Assembly: GCF_001931685.1 (NCBI RefSeq)
Contig: NZ_MOOY01000002.1
Location: 248,001-312,000, forward strand
Direction: 5' to 3'
Origin: Pararhizobium arenae
GTDB lineage: Bacteria; Pseudomonadota; Alphaproteobacteria; Rhizobiales; Rhizobiaceae
Length of the DNA: 64,000 bases
Shown here: positions 1-7,746 of the stretch, one piece after another
How positions within the stretch are numbered: position 1 is the stretch's first letter
Layout: the number at the start of each line of letters is the position of its first letter
Program-made: the position numbers and the translations under genes
The notes under the pieces: model-generated
Told to the model about the DNA's origin: nothing
What the model saw: the letters and a program-made list of their open reading frames with translations, nothing else
Database searches by the model: none

Positions 1-1
1 G

Positions 2-175
2 ACATTCTCGACCGACGACATCGCTGCCATCAGCATCAAGTCGATTGCCGGTCTCGGCACCGACGACATCGCGATCCTCTCGAGCGACCAGCTGCAGGCC
101 ATCAGCAGCACGCAGCTCGCTGCTCTCGATGACGACCAGGTTGCAGCTGTCATCGCTGCCTACCAGGCTATCTAA
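2..175 (+). CDS. C-terminal end of a short-repeat protein (partial)
   Basis: The frame is open from the left edge to a TAA at 173-175 and encodes 57 residues. They form a run of degenerate 8-10 residue repeats of the type S-T-D-D-I-A-A-I-S, alternating with L-S-S-D-Q-L-Q-A-I and L-D-D-D-Q-V-A-A-V. Asp, Gln, Ala and Ser dominate, with a hydrophobic residue at regular spacing. Such repeats occur in large, low-complexity, possibly surface or secreted proteins of rhizobia, but no biochemical role can be assigned from this fragment. The gene starts outside the window and is followed by two hairpins, so it is probably the last gene of its transcript. Confidence 0.7.
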   Translation, partial: TFSTDDIAAISIKSIAGLGTDDIAILSSDQLQAISSTQLAALDDDQVAAVIAAYQAI

Positions 176-182
176 TGCAATA

Positions 183-208
183 GGCGGCGCGGCTCCGGTC
201 GCGCCGCC
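183..208 (+). terminator. GC-rich hairpin after the repeat protein
   Basis: A perfect 9-bp stem (GGCGGCGCG at 183-191, CGCGCCGCC at 200-208) with an 8-nt loop lies 8 nt after the stop codon. Only a weak T-run follows, so it may act with the stronger hairpin at 241-272. Confidence 0.5.
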
Positions 209-240
209 ATTCTCTTACCGGTCCCAAGCCGGTCTGAAGA

Positions 241-272
241 GGGATTTCTCCACCTCGGAGAAATCCCTTTTT
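241..272 (+). terminator. Rho-independent terminator
   Basis: A perfect 11-bp stem (GGGATTTCTCC at 241-251, GGAGAAATCCC at 257-267), a 5-nt loop, then TTTTT at 268-272. This is a textbook intrinsic terminator for the gene entering from the left edge. Confidence 0.85.
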
Positions 273-466
273 CCGTTCCGGCATGCGTTTATTTTTATCG
301 TTCGCATATTGCGCCAGAACGCTCGGCTACCGATATCCGGACTTGTTTTGCTGCACGCGGTTTCGCAAGATCGCGGTGCGTATTTTGATCAAGGTTTCAC
401 GGATCCGGGCCTGCTTGGCGCTTACCGTCCACCAGCTGCGCCCGGCACTGCACAGTCAGAGGCTTC

Positions 467-1735
467 ATGACGATGGATACAGGCTCAACCTCGCAATGGG
501 GGGCAGAAGGTCATTGGCCGTCGCGGCGGCGGGCAATTCTCGACTGGCTGGTGCAGGGCACGCGAGACGAGCGCTTCATCGACAATATTCTTGTCGAGAT
601 GTGCACCCGGCTTCGAGAGGCCGGTGTGCCTGTCGGGCGCGCGACGCTGCATTTTCGCACGCATCACCCGGAATGGCTCGGCGCGCGCATCCTCTGGCGC
701 ACGGGAATGGAAGAGGCGAAGATCAGTTTCTTCGGCTATGGCGTCGAATCCACGTCACAATTCCAGAACAGCCCGGCAAACGAAATTCTGAGCGGGACGC
801 CGGAGGTCCGCCAGAATCTCGAAGGCATCGCCGAAAGCGGTCATGCCTATCCGCTTTACGTCGAACTGAGCCGTGACGGGTTTACGGATTACATCGCCTG
901 GCCGATGGACCATACCTTCGGAAAGAAGCATGTCATGACCTTTGCCTGCGACAGGCCGGGCGGGTTTTCAGATGACGATATCCTTTTCCTGAAGGATCTG
1001 ACGCCAGCGCTGACGCTGGTGACGGAAATACGGCTGAAGAACATTCTCGCGCGCACATTCCTGCGCACCTATGTCGGCCCGCATGCCAGCGAGCAGATCC
1101 TGGCAGGCGCGACGACGCGCGGCAGCGGCGTCACCATCGAAGCCGCCATTCTGATCTGCGATCTGCGTGGCTTTACCGCGATTTCCGACCTCTGGCCGCG
1201 CGACGACGTGATTGATCTCTTGAACGCCTATTTCGACGCGATGTCCGATCCTGTCGAAGCCCATGGTGGTGAGATCCTGAAGTTCATGGGCGACGGGCTG
1301 CTCGCGATCTTCCCGCTCAGCAACCCGAATGCCGGTATCGACCTGTTGCGGGCGATCGCGGAATCGCAGACGGCGATGGAGACGCTGAACGCCGAGAACG
1401 TCAAGCGCGGCAGGCCCTTGCTGAACTACGGCGTCGGCGTGCATGTGGGCGATGTGATGTATGGCAATATCGGCTCGCGCAAGCGGCTTGATTTTACCGT
1501 GATCGGCCCTGCAGTAAACGTCGCCTCCCGGCTTGAGAGTTTGACCAAAGAGACCGGCCGGCCGGTTTTGTTGTCTGCGGCTTTCTCGGAAATGGTCAAG
1601 GATCAGGTTGCGCTGGAAAGCCTCGGGAGTTTCCCTTTGAAGGGTGTCGGCGAGCCGGTGGATGTCTTCACGCCATTGGATATCGCGCAGGTTCTGGAAG
1701 CCGAACGACTTGATCAGGCTGCATCTTACGTCTGA
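467..1735 (+). CDS. Soluble class III adenylate/guanylate cyclase
   Basis: A 422-residue protein without membrane segments. The C-terminal half (about 220-395) is a class III nucleotide cyclase domain. The first metal aspartate is in the stretch ILICDLRGFT, the second in KFMGDGLLAIF, and the substrate/transition-state Asn and Arg are in VIGPAVNVASRLE. It should make cAMP (or cGMP) from the triphosphate. The N-terminal 200 residues form a sensory region also found in the cyclase at 38414-39760 (shared pattern: CxRLxxAGxPxxRxxLxFxxxHP), so the two are paralogous in architecture. The ATG at 467 follows a weak AGAGG. The gene stands alone between a terminator and the convergent AraC gene. The signal sensed is unknown. 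Confidence 0.88.
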   Translation: MTMDTGSTSQWGAEGHWPSRRRAILDWLVQGTRDERFIDNILVEMCTRLREAGVPVGRATLHFRTHHPEWLGARILWRTGMEEAKISFFGYGVESTSQFQNSPANEILSGTPEVRQNLEGIAESGHAYPLYVELSRDGFTDYIAWPMDHTFGKKHVMTFACDRPGGFSDDDILFLKDLTPALTLVTEIRLKNILARTFLRTYVGPHASEQILAGATTRGSGVTIEAAILICDLRGFTAISDLWPRDDVIDLLNAYFDAMSDPVEAHGGEILKFMGDGLLAIFPLSNPNAGIDLLRAIAESQTAMETLNAENVKRGRPLLNYGVGVHVGDVMYGNIGSRKRLDFTVIGPAVNVASRLESLTKETGRPVLLSAAFSEMVKDQVALESLGSFPLKGVGEPVDVFTPLDIAQVLEAERLDQAASYV

Positions 1736-1817
1736 CGTCTGCACTATCGCTGCGAAAGCTTATCGCGATCTTTCAGATTCGCTTTCTCGCTTTAAGTCTT
1801 TGTTTTTACGTCTGTCT

Positions 1818-1848
1818 TTTCGCAAAACTGCGGCACACTTTTGCGAAA
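1818..1848. repeat. Perfect AT-rich inverted repeat between convergent genes
   Basis: TTTCGCAAAA at 1818-1827 and its exact complement TTTTGCGAAA at 1839-1848 are separated by 11 nt. It lies just past the convergent ends of the cyclase and the AraC gene. The A and T runs inside the arms would allow bidirectional termination, but the stem is not GC-rich, so this is only a possibility. Confidence 0.5.
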
Positions 1849-1854
1849 CATGCT

Positions 1855-2763
1855 TTAAGGCCAGGCGGCGTAGCTTGTTTCGGAACGCACCTGCTTCAGC
1901 GCGATGCCCTGCCGGTAGGCGCGGGGCGAGACGCCAGACATGCGCTTGAAGAAGCGACTGAAATAGGCGGCATCCTTGAAGCCCAGGGCTTCGGCCGCTT
2001 CCGAGATTTGTAAGGTCGAACTATCGAGCAAGGTCGTTGCCTCCTGGATCAGGCGGGCGTGGATCAGCTCCATCGGCGTGCGGCCGGTAGTGCGGCGGAC
2101 GGCCGTGTTCAGGCGGTCGGCGGTGACGCCGAGGGTTTCAGCGTAATGCTCGATGGTCCAGTGCTCGCGGTTGTGCAGTTCCACTAGATGGACGAAGCCC
2201 CGCACGATGGTTCGCGGCGAGGGTTGCGACTTGAGGGTAACGGGTGTTGCGATGCGCCAGATGGCGATCAACAGCAGCGCGAGGTGGTGGCGCACGACCT
2301 CCTGCGCGCCGGGCTGGGCAGCCTTCAGCTCCTGCTCGATCGTGGCGATGGTGCCGCTGAGCTTGCGCGCCTCCGCGAGAGGTATCGGGGCGCCGAGGAT
2401 CGGCTGGGAGATCACGTCGCGCACGGGGGCGAAGACGGCGCCTGTCGGCATGGAGGATCCGAGCAGAACATCCGGCACTGCGAGGGCCGCCCCCTCCGCG
2501 CCGGCGTCGAAGATGATCGAGCCCGTTTCACCCGCAGGCGCCCAGACGAGGGAAGGGGCGGTAAGCGGCAGTTCGCGCGTGCCAAGACGGATCTGGCCGC
2601 TGCCGGAAAGGATAATGAAGACGCGGTTGCGCGTGCCGCGAAAAGTCCACGCCGACCGGGACAGCGCCCCCTGAAACAGCCGGGCTTCCGCGAAAGGTGC
2701 GACGTTTTGCTGGGAAGCGTGGGATCCGCTCGTGTGCAGTTGCGGGAAGTTGCTGTTCGCCAT
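1855..2763 (-). CDS. AraC-family transcriptional regulator
   Basis: A 302-residue protein with an N-terminal cupin-like effector domain (about 20-150) and a C-terminal double helix-turn-helix (about 200-295). The second HTH carries the AraC signature ISEAAEALGFKDAAYFSRFFKR followed by SGVSPRAYRQ, split here only by description. An upstream start at 2820 is possible, but the ATG at 2763 (MANSNF) matches the usual family length. The gene is divergent from the binding-protein gene at 3002, with about 240 bp between starts, which is the typical position for the activator of that transport/catabolic operon. Its ligand is inferred to be the operon's substrate or an intermediate. Confidence 0.88.
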   Translation of the reverse strand: MANSNFPQLHTSGSHASQQNVAPFAEARLFQGALSRSAWTFRGTRNRVFIILSGSGQIRLGTRELPLTAPSLVWAPAGETGSIIFDAGAEGAALAVPDVLLGSSMPTGAVFAPVRDVISQPILGAPIPLAEARKLSGTIATIEQELKAAQPGAQEVVRHHLALLLIAIWRIATPVTLKSQPSPRTIVRGFVHLVELHNREHWTIEHYAETLGVTADRLNTAVRRTTGRTPMELIHARLIQEATTLLDSSTLQISEAAEALGFKDAAYFSRFFKRMSGVSPRAYRQGIALKQVRSETSYAAWP

Positions 2764-3001
2764 GGATTTTCCGATTTTCGTGCAGATTCGTCTTTGTTGT
2801 GTAAGCGGGTTCGAACGCAAAGCGTTTAAAGTTCAATCCGTGAAAAGTACAAATTTCTCCTGTAAAAGTCTATTCATTCCCTTCTAAAGCGCGCGTATCG
2901 TTCCCGTCGTCAAAGCCTGATGTGACCTGCTGGAGGAGAATGGCTGGTAGTTTCGGGTGACAAACGGTCCGTGGGAGCGGGCCATTGCGGGAGGATAATC
3001 C

Positions 3002-4228
3002 GTGAAGACTTTTCAACGCAGGCACGTCCTGCGAACGACGGCGGCTGTGCTGGCACTGGCTGTCACCGACCTTGGCACATTTGCCCTTGCGCAGGACAAG
3101 ACCTCGGTGCGCTTCGGCTATGCCATTTCCAAAACCGGCCCGAATGCCGGCGGCGCGGGCATCACCACGCTTCCCAACTACCAGCTCTGGGTGAAGGATG
3201 TGAACGATGCCGGCGGGCTGGAAATGCCTGATGGCAAGAAGCTGCCGATCGAAGTGATCGAGTATGATGATCGTTCGTCGTCTGAAGAGGTGGTGCGCGC
3301 GGTCGAGCGCCTGGCGACGCAGGATCAGGTCGATTTTATCCTTGCACCCTGGGGCACCGGCTTCAATCTCGCCGTCGCGCCACTGTTTGATCGCTATGGT
3401 TATCCGCAGCTCGCCGTTTCCGCCGTCACCGATAAGGCGCCTGATTTCGTTCAGCGCTGGAAGAAGAGTTACTGGATGCTGGGCGGCGGGCATGATTATG
3501 CCAAGGCGCTTGCCGCGATCCTTGCCGACGCCAGCAAAGCGGGCACGATCAACAACAAGGTTGCGATGATTTCCGTTGCCGATGGCTTCGGCATCGATCT
3601 CGTGACGGCCGCTCGTCCGGCTTTCGAGGAAGCCGGTATCGAGCTTGTCTACGACAAGACCTATCCGGTCGGTACTTCGGACTTTTCGCCGATGATCAAT
3701 GAGGCGAGCGCCAGCGGCGCCGATACATTCGTTGCCTTCTCCTATCCGCCGGATACGTTTGCGCTGACCCAGCAGTCGCAGGTCGCCAATTTCAATCCGA
3801 AGGTGCTTTATCTCGGTGTTGGCACGGGCTTCCCGATTTACGGCAAGAACAATGGCGACAATGCCACCGGCATCATGAGCCTCGGCGGCATCGATCCGAA
3901 TAATCAGGAAAATGCCGCCTATCGCAAGCGCCACGAGGAAGTGACGGGTGTCGCGCCGGATTATTGGGGTAGTGTGATCACCTATGCCAGCCTGCAGATG
4001 CTGCAGGAGGCGATCAAGCGCAAGGGTCTCGACCGCGAGGCGGTTTCGGCCGAGCTTTCGACCGGCACTTTCCAGACCGTGCTGGGTGAAACGAAGCTGG
4101 AAGAAAACCAGCTGCGCAAACTCTGGTGGACGGGTCAGTGGCAGAATGGCCAGTTCGTGGGGGTCGCTCCCTCGGATCGTGACGGTGCGAGCAAGATCGT
4201 GCTGCCGCGTCAGGCCTGGACGAAGTGA
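3002..4228 (+). CDS. ABC transporter periplasmic binding protein, branched-chain amino acid type
   Basis: A 408-residue type I periplasmic binding protein (Peripla_BP_6/LivJ class), first gene of a complete Liv-type importer. It begins with GTG at 3002, 6 nt after GGGAGGA. The N-terminus has an arginine pair and hydrophobic segment (RRHVLRTTAAVLALAV) and a probable cleavage after ALA-Q near residue 33, compatible with Sec or Tat export. The mature protein opens with the family pattern VRFGYAISKTGPNAG. Liv-type systems import amino acids, amides, urea and also aromatic acids. The downstream enzymes suggest an aromatic or keto compound rather than leucine. A RIME-like repeat separates it from the permease genes. 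Confidence 0.9.
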   Translation: MKTFQRRHVLRTTAAVLALAVTDLGTFALAQDKTSVRFGYAISKTGPNAGGAGITTLPNYQLWVKDVNDAGGLEMPDGKKLPIEVIEYDDRSSSEEVVRAVERLATQDQVDFILAPWGTGFNLAVAPLFDRYGYPQLAVSAVTDKAPDFVQRWKKSYWMLGGGHDYAKALAAILADASKAGTINNKVAMISVADGFGIDLVTAARPAFEEAGIELVYDKTYPVGTSDFSPMINEASASGADTFVAFSYPPDTFALTQQSQVANFNPKVLYLGVGTGFPIYGKNNGDNATGIMSLGGIDPNNQENAAYRKRHEEVTGVAPDYWGSVITYASLQMLQEAIKRKGLDREAVSAELSTGTFQTVLGETKLEENQLRKLWWTGQWQNGQFVGVAPSDRDGASKIVLPRQAWTK

Positions 4229-4245
4229 GCCGAAGCATCTTTCCA

Positions 4246-4367
4246 TTCTCCCCGCCTGCGGGGAGAAGGTGCCCGAAGGGCGGATGAGGGGCGGAAGCCT
4301 CGGCATTCTCAAGGATGAGAGTTTTGCCCCTCACCCTAGCCCTCTCCCCGCATGCGGGGAGAGGGGA
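4246..4367. repeat. RIME-like palindromic mosaic element
   Basis: It begins with the palindrome TTCTCCCCGCCTGCGGGGAGAA type and the small stem GCCCGAAGGGC. It ends, after a 40-bp centre, with CCTCTCCCCGCATGCGGGG type sequence flanked by CCCTCACCCTAG. The same modules recur at 9205-9468, 13585-13703 and 63370-63498. This is the pattern of Rhizobium intergenic mosaic elements. It lies inside the transport operon, between binding-protein and permease genes, where the hairpins could stabilise the upstream mRNA or attenuate the downstream genes. Confidence 0.85.
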
Positions 4368-4470
4368 CGGCCCGGACTCGAAGATGCTCCTGCTCCAAGC
4401 CGCAGGGCCGCGCCGCAAGGCGGACGTGGCGCGGTCCTGCTGATTTGCATATGACATAAGGAGGAGGCCG

Positions 4471-5343
4471 ATGCTCGTCACGGCCCTTTTGTCCGGGCTG
4501 GTGCTCGGCGGAACCTATGCGCTCGTCGCCATGGGGCTGACGCTCCAATACGGCATCGCGCGCATCATGAACCTTGCCTATGGCGAGATGATCATTTCGG
4601 CAGCCTTTCTGGCCTATGTGCTTTACGCCGACGCCGGCATCAATCCGGTCGTCGGGCTGCTGATTGCAGCGCCTGCCGGCTTTCTGCTCGGCTATGTCGT
4701 TTATGGCGTGATGATGCGGCCGCTGGTGGCGCGCGCAAAGGACAAGGCGAGCCTGGAGATCGATTCCATTCTCGCCACTTTCGGCCTGCTCTTCGTTATT
4801 CAGGGCGTGCTGCTCGTCATCTTTGGCGCGAATTTCACCAGCTACAATTATCTAAACGTCGCGGTCGATGTTTTCGGCACCAATATCGCGGCCAACCGGT
4901 TGCTGGCGCTAGTGATGGCGCTCGTGCTCGGCGGTGGGCTCTATATGCTGCTGACGCGCACGCTCTGGGGCACGGCGCTTCGGGCCGTTGCCGTTGCGCC
5001 GGCGTCTGCGCCGCTGGTCGGCATCAATGTCGACAAGGCTGCGCGCATGGCCTTTGCGCTCGGCGGGGCGCTGGCTGCGGCCGGCGGGGTCGTTATCTCC
5101 ATGTACCAGACCTTTACCGCAACCTCCGGCGTGGTCTTCACCATGAAGGCGCTGATCGTCGTGATCATGGGCGGGGTCGGCAACATCCTCGGTGCGCTGT
5201 CCGCAGGGTTAATCCTTGGCCTCGTCGAGACCTTCGTCGCTACCTATATCGATCCGGGCCTGACGCTGGCTGCCACCTACGGCATCTTCCTCGCTATCCT
5301 GCTCTGGCGTCCTGCCGGCCTGTTCGGGAGGGCTTCGCGATGA
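4471..5343 (+). CDS. Branched-chain amino acid-type ABC permease (LivH-like)
   Basis: A 290-residue inner-membrane permease with about eight hydrophobic segments. The LivH family opening (LSGLVLGGTYALVAMGLTLQ type) and the N-terminal motif NLAYGEMI, where LivH has NLAHGE, are visible. The cytoplasmic coupling segment includes GTALRAVA and GINVDKAARMAFALG. ATG at 4471 follows an AAGGAGGAGG ribosome binding site at 4458-4467. It should pair with the next gene to form the membrane channel. Its last codons overlap the next gene by 4 nt, showing translational coupling. Confidence 0.93.
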   Translation: MLVTALLSGLVLGGTYALVAMGLTLQYGIARIMNLAYGEMIISAAFLAYVLYADAGINPVVGLLIAAPAGFLLGYVVYGVMMRPLVARAKDKASLEIDSILATFGLLFVIQGVLLVIFGANFTSYNYLNVAVDVFGTNIAANRLLALVMALVLGGGLYMLLTRTLWGTALRAVAVAPASAPLVGINVDKAARMAFALGGALAAAGGVVISMYQTFTATSGVVFTMKALIVVIMGGVGNILGALSAGLILGLVETFVATYIDPGLTLAATYGIFLAILLWRPAGLFGRASR

Positions 5344-6293
5344 AGAGCGTTCTTTCCCTGCAGGTCGCGCTGTTCGTTGTCATCGTCGCGGCGCTTGCTT
5401 TCCTGCCTGTCTTTGCCAGCCCTTATGGCCTGACGCTGATGATCGGCATGCTCGGCTATGTCACGCTTGCGACCGCCTGGGCGCTGTTTTCCGGCCCGAC
5501 CCGCTATGTGTCGCTGGCGACCGTCGCCTTCTTCGGTATCGGCGCCTATACGGTGGCCGTGTTCAGCGAGAGCATGGCCTATCCGCTGCTGCTGCTTGTC
5601 TCGGCTGCCATCGGTCTTCTTGTGGCCAGTGTCGTGGGCTTCGCGACGCTCAGGCTCGCCGGCGTCTATTTCGTGATCTTCACCTTTGGGCTTGCCGAAC
5701 TGATCCGTCAGCTGGTGACATGGTATGAAGTCAACATGACCGGCACGCTCGGCCGCTATATCTTCCTGCCGGTAACGCCGGAGGGGATTTACTGGCAGTT
5801 GCTCGGTCTCGCGGCGATCACCTTTGCGATTTCCTGGGGCGTGGGGCGCAGCCGTATCGGCCTTGCGCTGAAGGTCATCGGTGACGATGAAGTCGTGGCG
5901 GCCCATTGCGGTATCAATGTTGCCCGGGTGAAGCTGGCGCTGTTTGCTGTGAGTTCCACGATCATCACGCTTGTCGGCGCGATCCAGGCGCCGCGCTGGA
6001 CCTATGTCGAGCCGGTGATTGCCTTCAACCCGACGGTCTCGTTCCTGACGCTGATCATGGCGTTGCTCGGAGGCGCGAACCGGCTGACGGGGCCGCTTCT
6101 GGGGGCAGTGCCGCTGTTCCTGCTGTTCGAGTGGCTGTCGGCCAATTTCCCGAACCATTATTCGATCATTCTTGGCCTGCTGTTCATCGCCATCGTCTTC
6201 ATCCTGCCGCGCGGCGTGCTCGCCTTTGCGGAGGAGAACTGGAAGCGCTGGCGCAGGCATGAGGTGAAAACCGTGCCGGGAGTTGCGGAATGA
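5340..6293 (+). CDS. Branched-chain amino acid-type ABC permease (LivM-like)
   Basis: A 317-residue permease of the LivM class with about nine hydrophobic segments. The conserved cytoplasmic loop GRSRIGLALKVIGDDEVVAAHCGINVARVK is a variant of the LivM pattern in which R-x-G-x-A-x-x-A-I-R-D-x-E-x-A-A-x-x-x-G is usual (described, not quoted in full). It overlaps the upstream permease by 4 nt and the downstream ATPase gene by 4 nt. It forms the heterodimeric membrane part with the LivH-like protein. Confidence 0.93.
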   Translation: MKSVLSLQVALFVVIVAALAFLPVFASPYGLTLMIGMLGYVTLATAWALFSGPTRYVSLATVAFFGIGAYTVAVFSESMAYPLLLLVSAAIGLLVASVVGFATLRLAGVYFVIFTFGLAELIRQLVTWYEVNMTGTLGRYIFLPVTPEGIYWQLLGLAAITFAISWGVGRSRIGLALKVIGDDEVVAAHCGINVARVKLALFAVSSTIITLVGAIQAPRWTYVEPVIAFNPTVSFLTLIMALLGGANRLTGPLLGAVPLFLLFEWLSANFPNHYSIILGLLFIAIVFILPRGVLAFAEENWKRWRRHEVKTVPGVAE

Positions 6294-7018
6294 CGGACCT
6301 GCTGACGATTTCCGGCCTGACCCGGCGCTTCGGCGGGCTGACGGCGGTGGATGCCGTTTCCTTCTCCGTCAACCGTGGCGAGGTCGTTGCCCTGCTGGGG
6401 CCGAACGGCTCCGGCAAGACGACGGTGCTCAACATGATCTCCGGCCATCTGCCGCCGAGCGGCGGAACGATTGCGCTGAGCGACGAAATGATTTCCGGGC
6501 TTTCGCCCAACCGTATCGCATTGAAGGGCGTTGCCCGCACCTTCCAGTTGGTGCGCGGATTGCCATCGCTGACGGTGGCGGAGAATGTCATTGCCTCGCT
6601 CGCCTTCGGGCACCGCAAACTCTGGGGTGCTGCCGCCCGGACCGAGGCTTTGGCGCGGCTGGAGGAGGTGGGCCTTGCCCATCGCGCCGACCAGAGCGCG
6701 CAGGATCTGACCTATATCGACCAGAAGCGCATGGAGCTTGCCCGCGCGCTCGCCGCCGAGCCGGAACTGTTGCTGCTGGATGAGTGGCTGGCGGGCTTGA
6801 ACCCGACGGAGCTTCGCACCGGCATCGAGCTGATCCAGTCCTTGAAGGGGCGGGGGATTACCGTGCTGCTGGTAGAGCATGTGATGGATGCGGTCAGGGC
6901 ACTTTGCGATCGCTGCGTGGTGATGAATGCCGGTCGCAAGATTGCCGATGGACCGACGGAAAAGGCACTGTCGCATCCCGATGTCGTCACGGCTTATCTC
7001 GGAGGCGGCCATGCTTGA
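6290..7018 (+). CDS. ABC transporter ATPase (LivG-like)
   Basis: A 242-residue nucleotide-binding subunit. Walker A is GPNGSGKTT at about 37-45. The Q-loop region is TFQLVRGLPSLTVAENV. Walker B is LLLLDEWLAGLNP with the catalytic Glu present, and the H-loop is LLVEHVMDAV. The signature is unusual: LTYIDQKRMELARAL instead of the LivG-typical LSYGQQRRLEIARAL, so the LSGGQ-equivalent glycine is missing and Trp follows the Walker B DE. It probably still works because the partner ATPase supplies a normal signature. It overlaps both neighbours. Confidence 0.9.
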   Translation: MTDLLTISGLTRRFGGLTAVDAVSFSVNRGEVVALLGPNGSGKTTVLNMISGHLPPSGGTIALSDEMISGLSPNRIALKGVARTFQLVRGLPSLTVAENVIASLAFGHRKLWGAAARTEALARLEEVGLAHRADQSAQDLTYIDQKRMELARALAAEPELLLLDEWLAGLNPTELRTGIELIQSLKGRGITVLLVEHVMDAVRALCDRCVVMNAGRKIADGPTEKALSHPDVVTAYLGGGHA

Positions 7019-7724
7019 TGTTGCAAACCTCTCGCTGCACTACGGTCGCCATGTGGCGCTGAACCGGGTTTCGGTTCGGGTGAACAAGGGTGAAACTGTC
7101 GTCATCCTCGGGGCCAATGGCGCGGGGAAATCCTCGCTTCTGAAATCCATCGCGCGGGTAGCGCGGCCGGATGCCGGGTACAGCGGTTCCTTCGATGGTC
7201 GCCGGATCGAGGCGCTTGCGGCGCATGACGTTCTGGAGGCGGGCATTGCGCTCGTGCCAGAAGGGCGCGGTGTCTTCGGCGATCTCACGGTCGATGAAAA
7301 CCTTGCGCTTGGCGCCTATGCCAAGCGGGCGCGGGCGCATGCGGCCGACAGCCGGGCCTTCGTCTACGAGCTCTTTCCGAAGCTTAGGGACCGGCGGGCG
7401 CAGTTCGTCAACACCATGTCCGGCGGCGAGCAGCAGATGGTGGCAATCGGTCGGGCGCTGATGTCGAAGCCGGAACTCTTGATGCTGGACGAGCCGAGCC
7501 TGGGCTTGGCACCCGTTGTGGTCGGCGAACTGTTCCGCAGTCTCGGGCGCATTCGCGAGCGGGGCATTGCGCTTCTCGTCGTGGAGCAGAATGTGAAAAT
7601 GAGCCTTTCCATTGCGGATCGGGGCTATCTTGCCGAAGCCGGGCGGATCACCGGCGAGGCAGCAGCCCGCGATCTGATGAACGATGCCGCCGTGCAGCGC
7701 GCCTTTCTCGGCGCCACGGCCTGA
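7011..7724 (+). CDS. ABC transporter ATPase (LivF-like)
   Basis: A 237-residue nucleotide-binding subunit. Walker A is GANGAGKSS, signature MSGGEQQMVAIGRAL, Walker B LLMLDEPSLGLAP, and the H-loop is the LivF-type VVEQNV. I chose the ATG at 7011 (MLDVANLSLHYG), which overlaps the LivG-like stop by 8 nt; a start at 6927 would add an unrelated leader read in the wrong frame of the preceding gene. It completes the five-gene importer. Confidence 0.92.
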   Translation: MLDVANLSLHYGRHVALNRVSVRVNKGETVVILGANGAGKSSLLKSIARVARPDAGYSGSFDGRRIEALAAHDVLEAGIALVPEGRGVFGDLTVDENLALGAYAKRARAHAADSRAFVYELFPKLRDRRAQFVNTMSGGEQQMVAIGRALMSKPELLMLDEPSLGLAPVVVGELFRSLGRIRERGIALLVVEQNVKMSLSIADRGYLAEAGRITGEAAARDLMNDAAVQRAFLGATA

Positions 7725-7746
7725 ATTTTATGAACGGGAGAAACCC

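Noticed and set aside
2870-4312. 480-codon open frame on the minus strand
   Set aside because: Antisense to the binding-protein gene at 3002; no domain features and it also covers the intergenic repeat.
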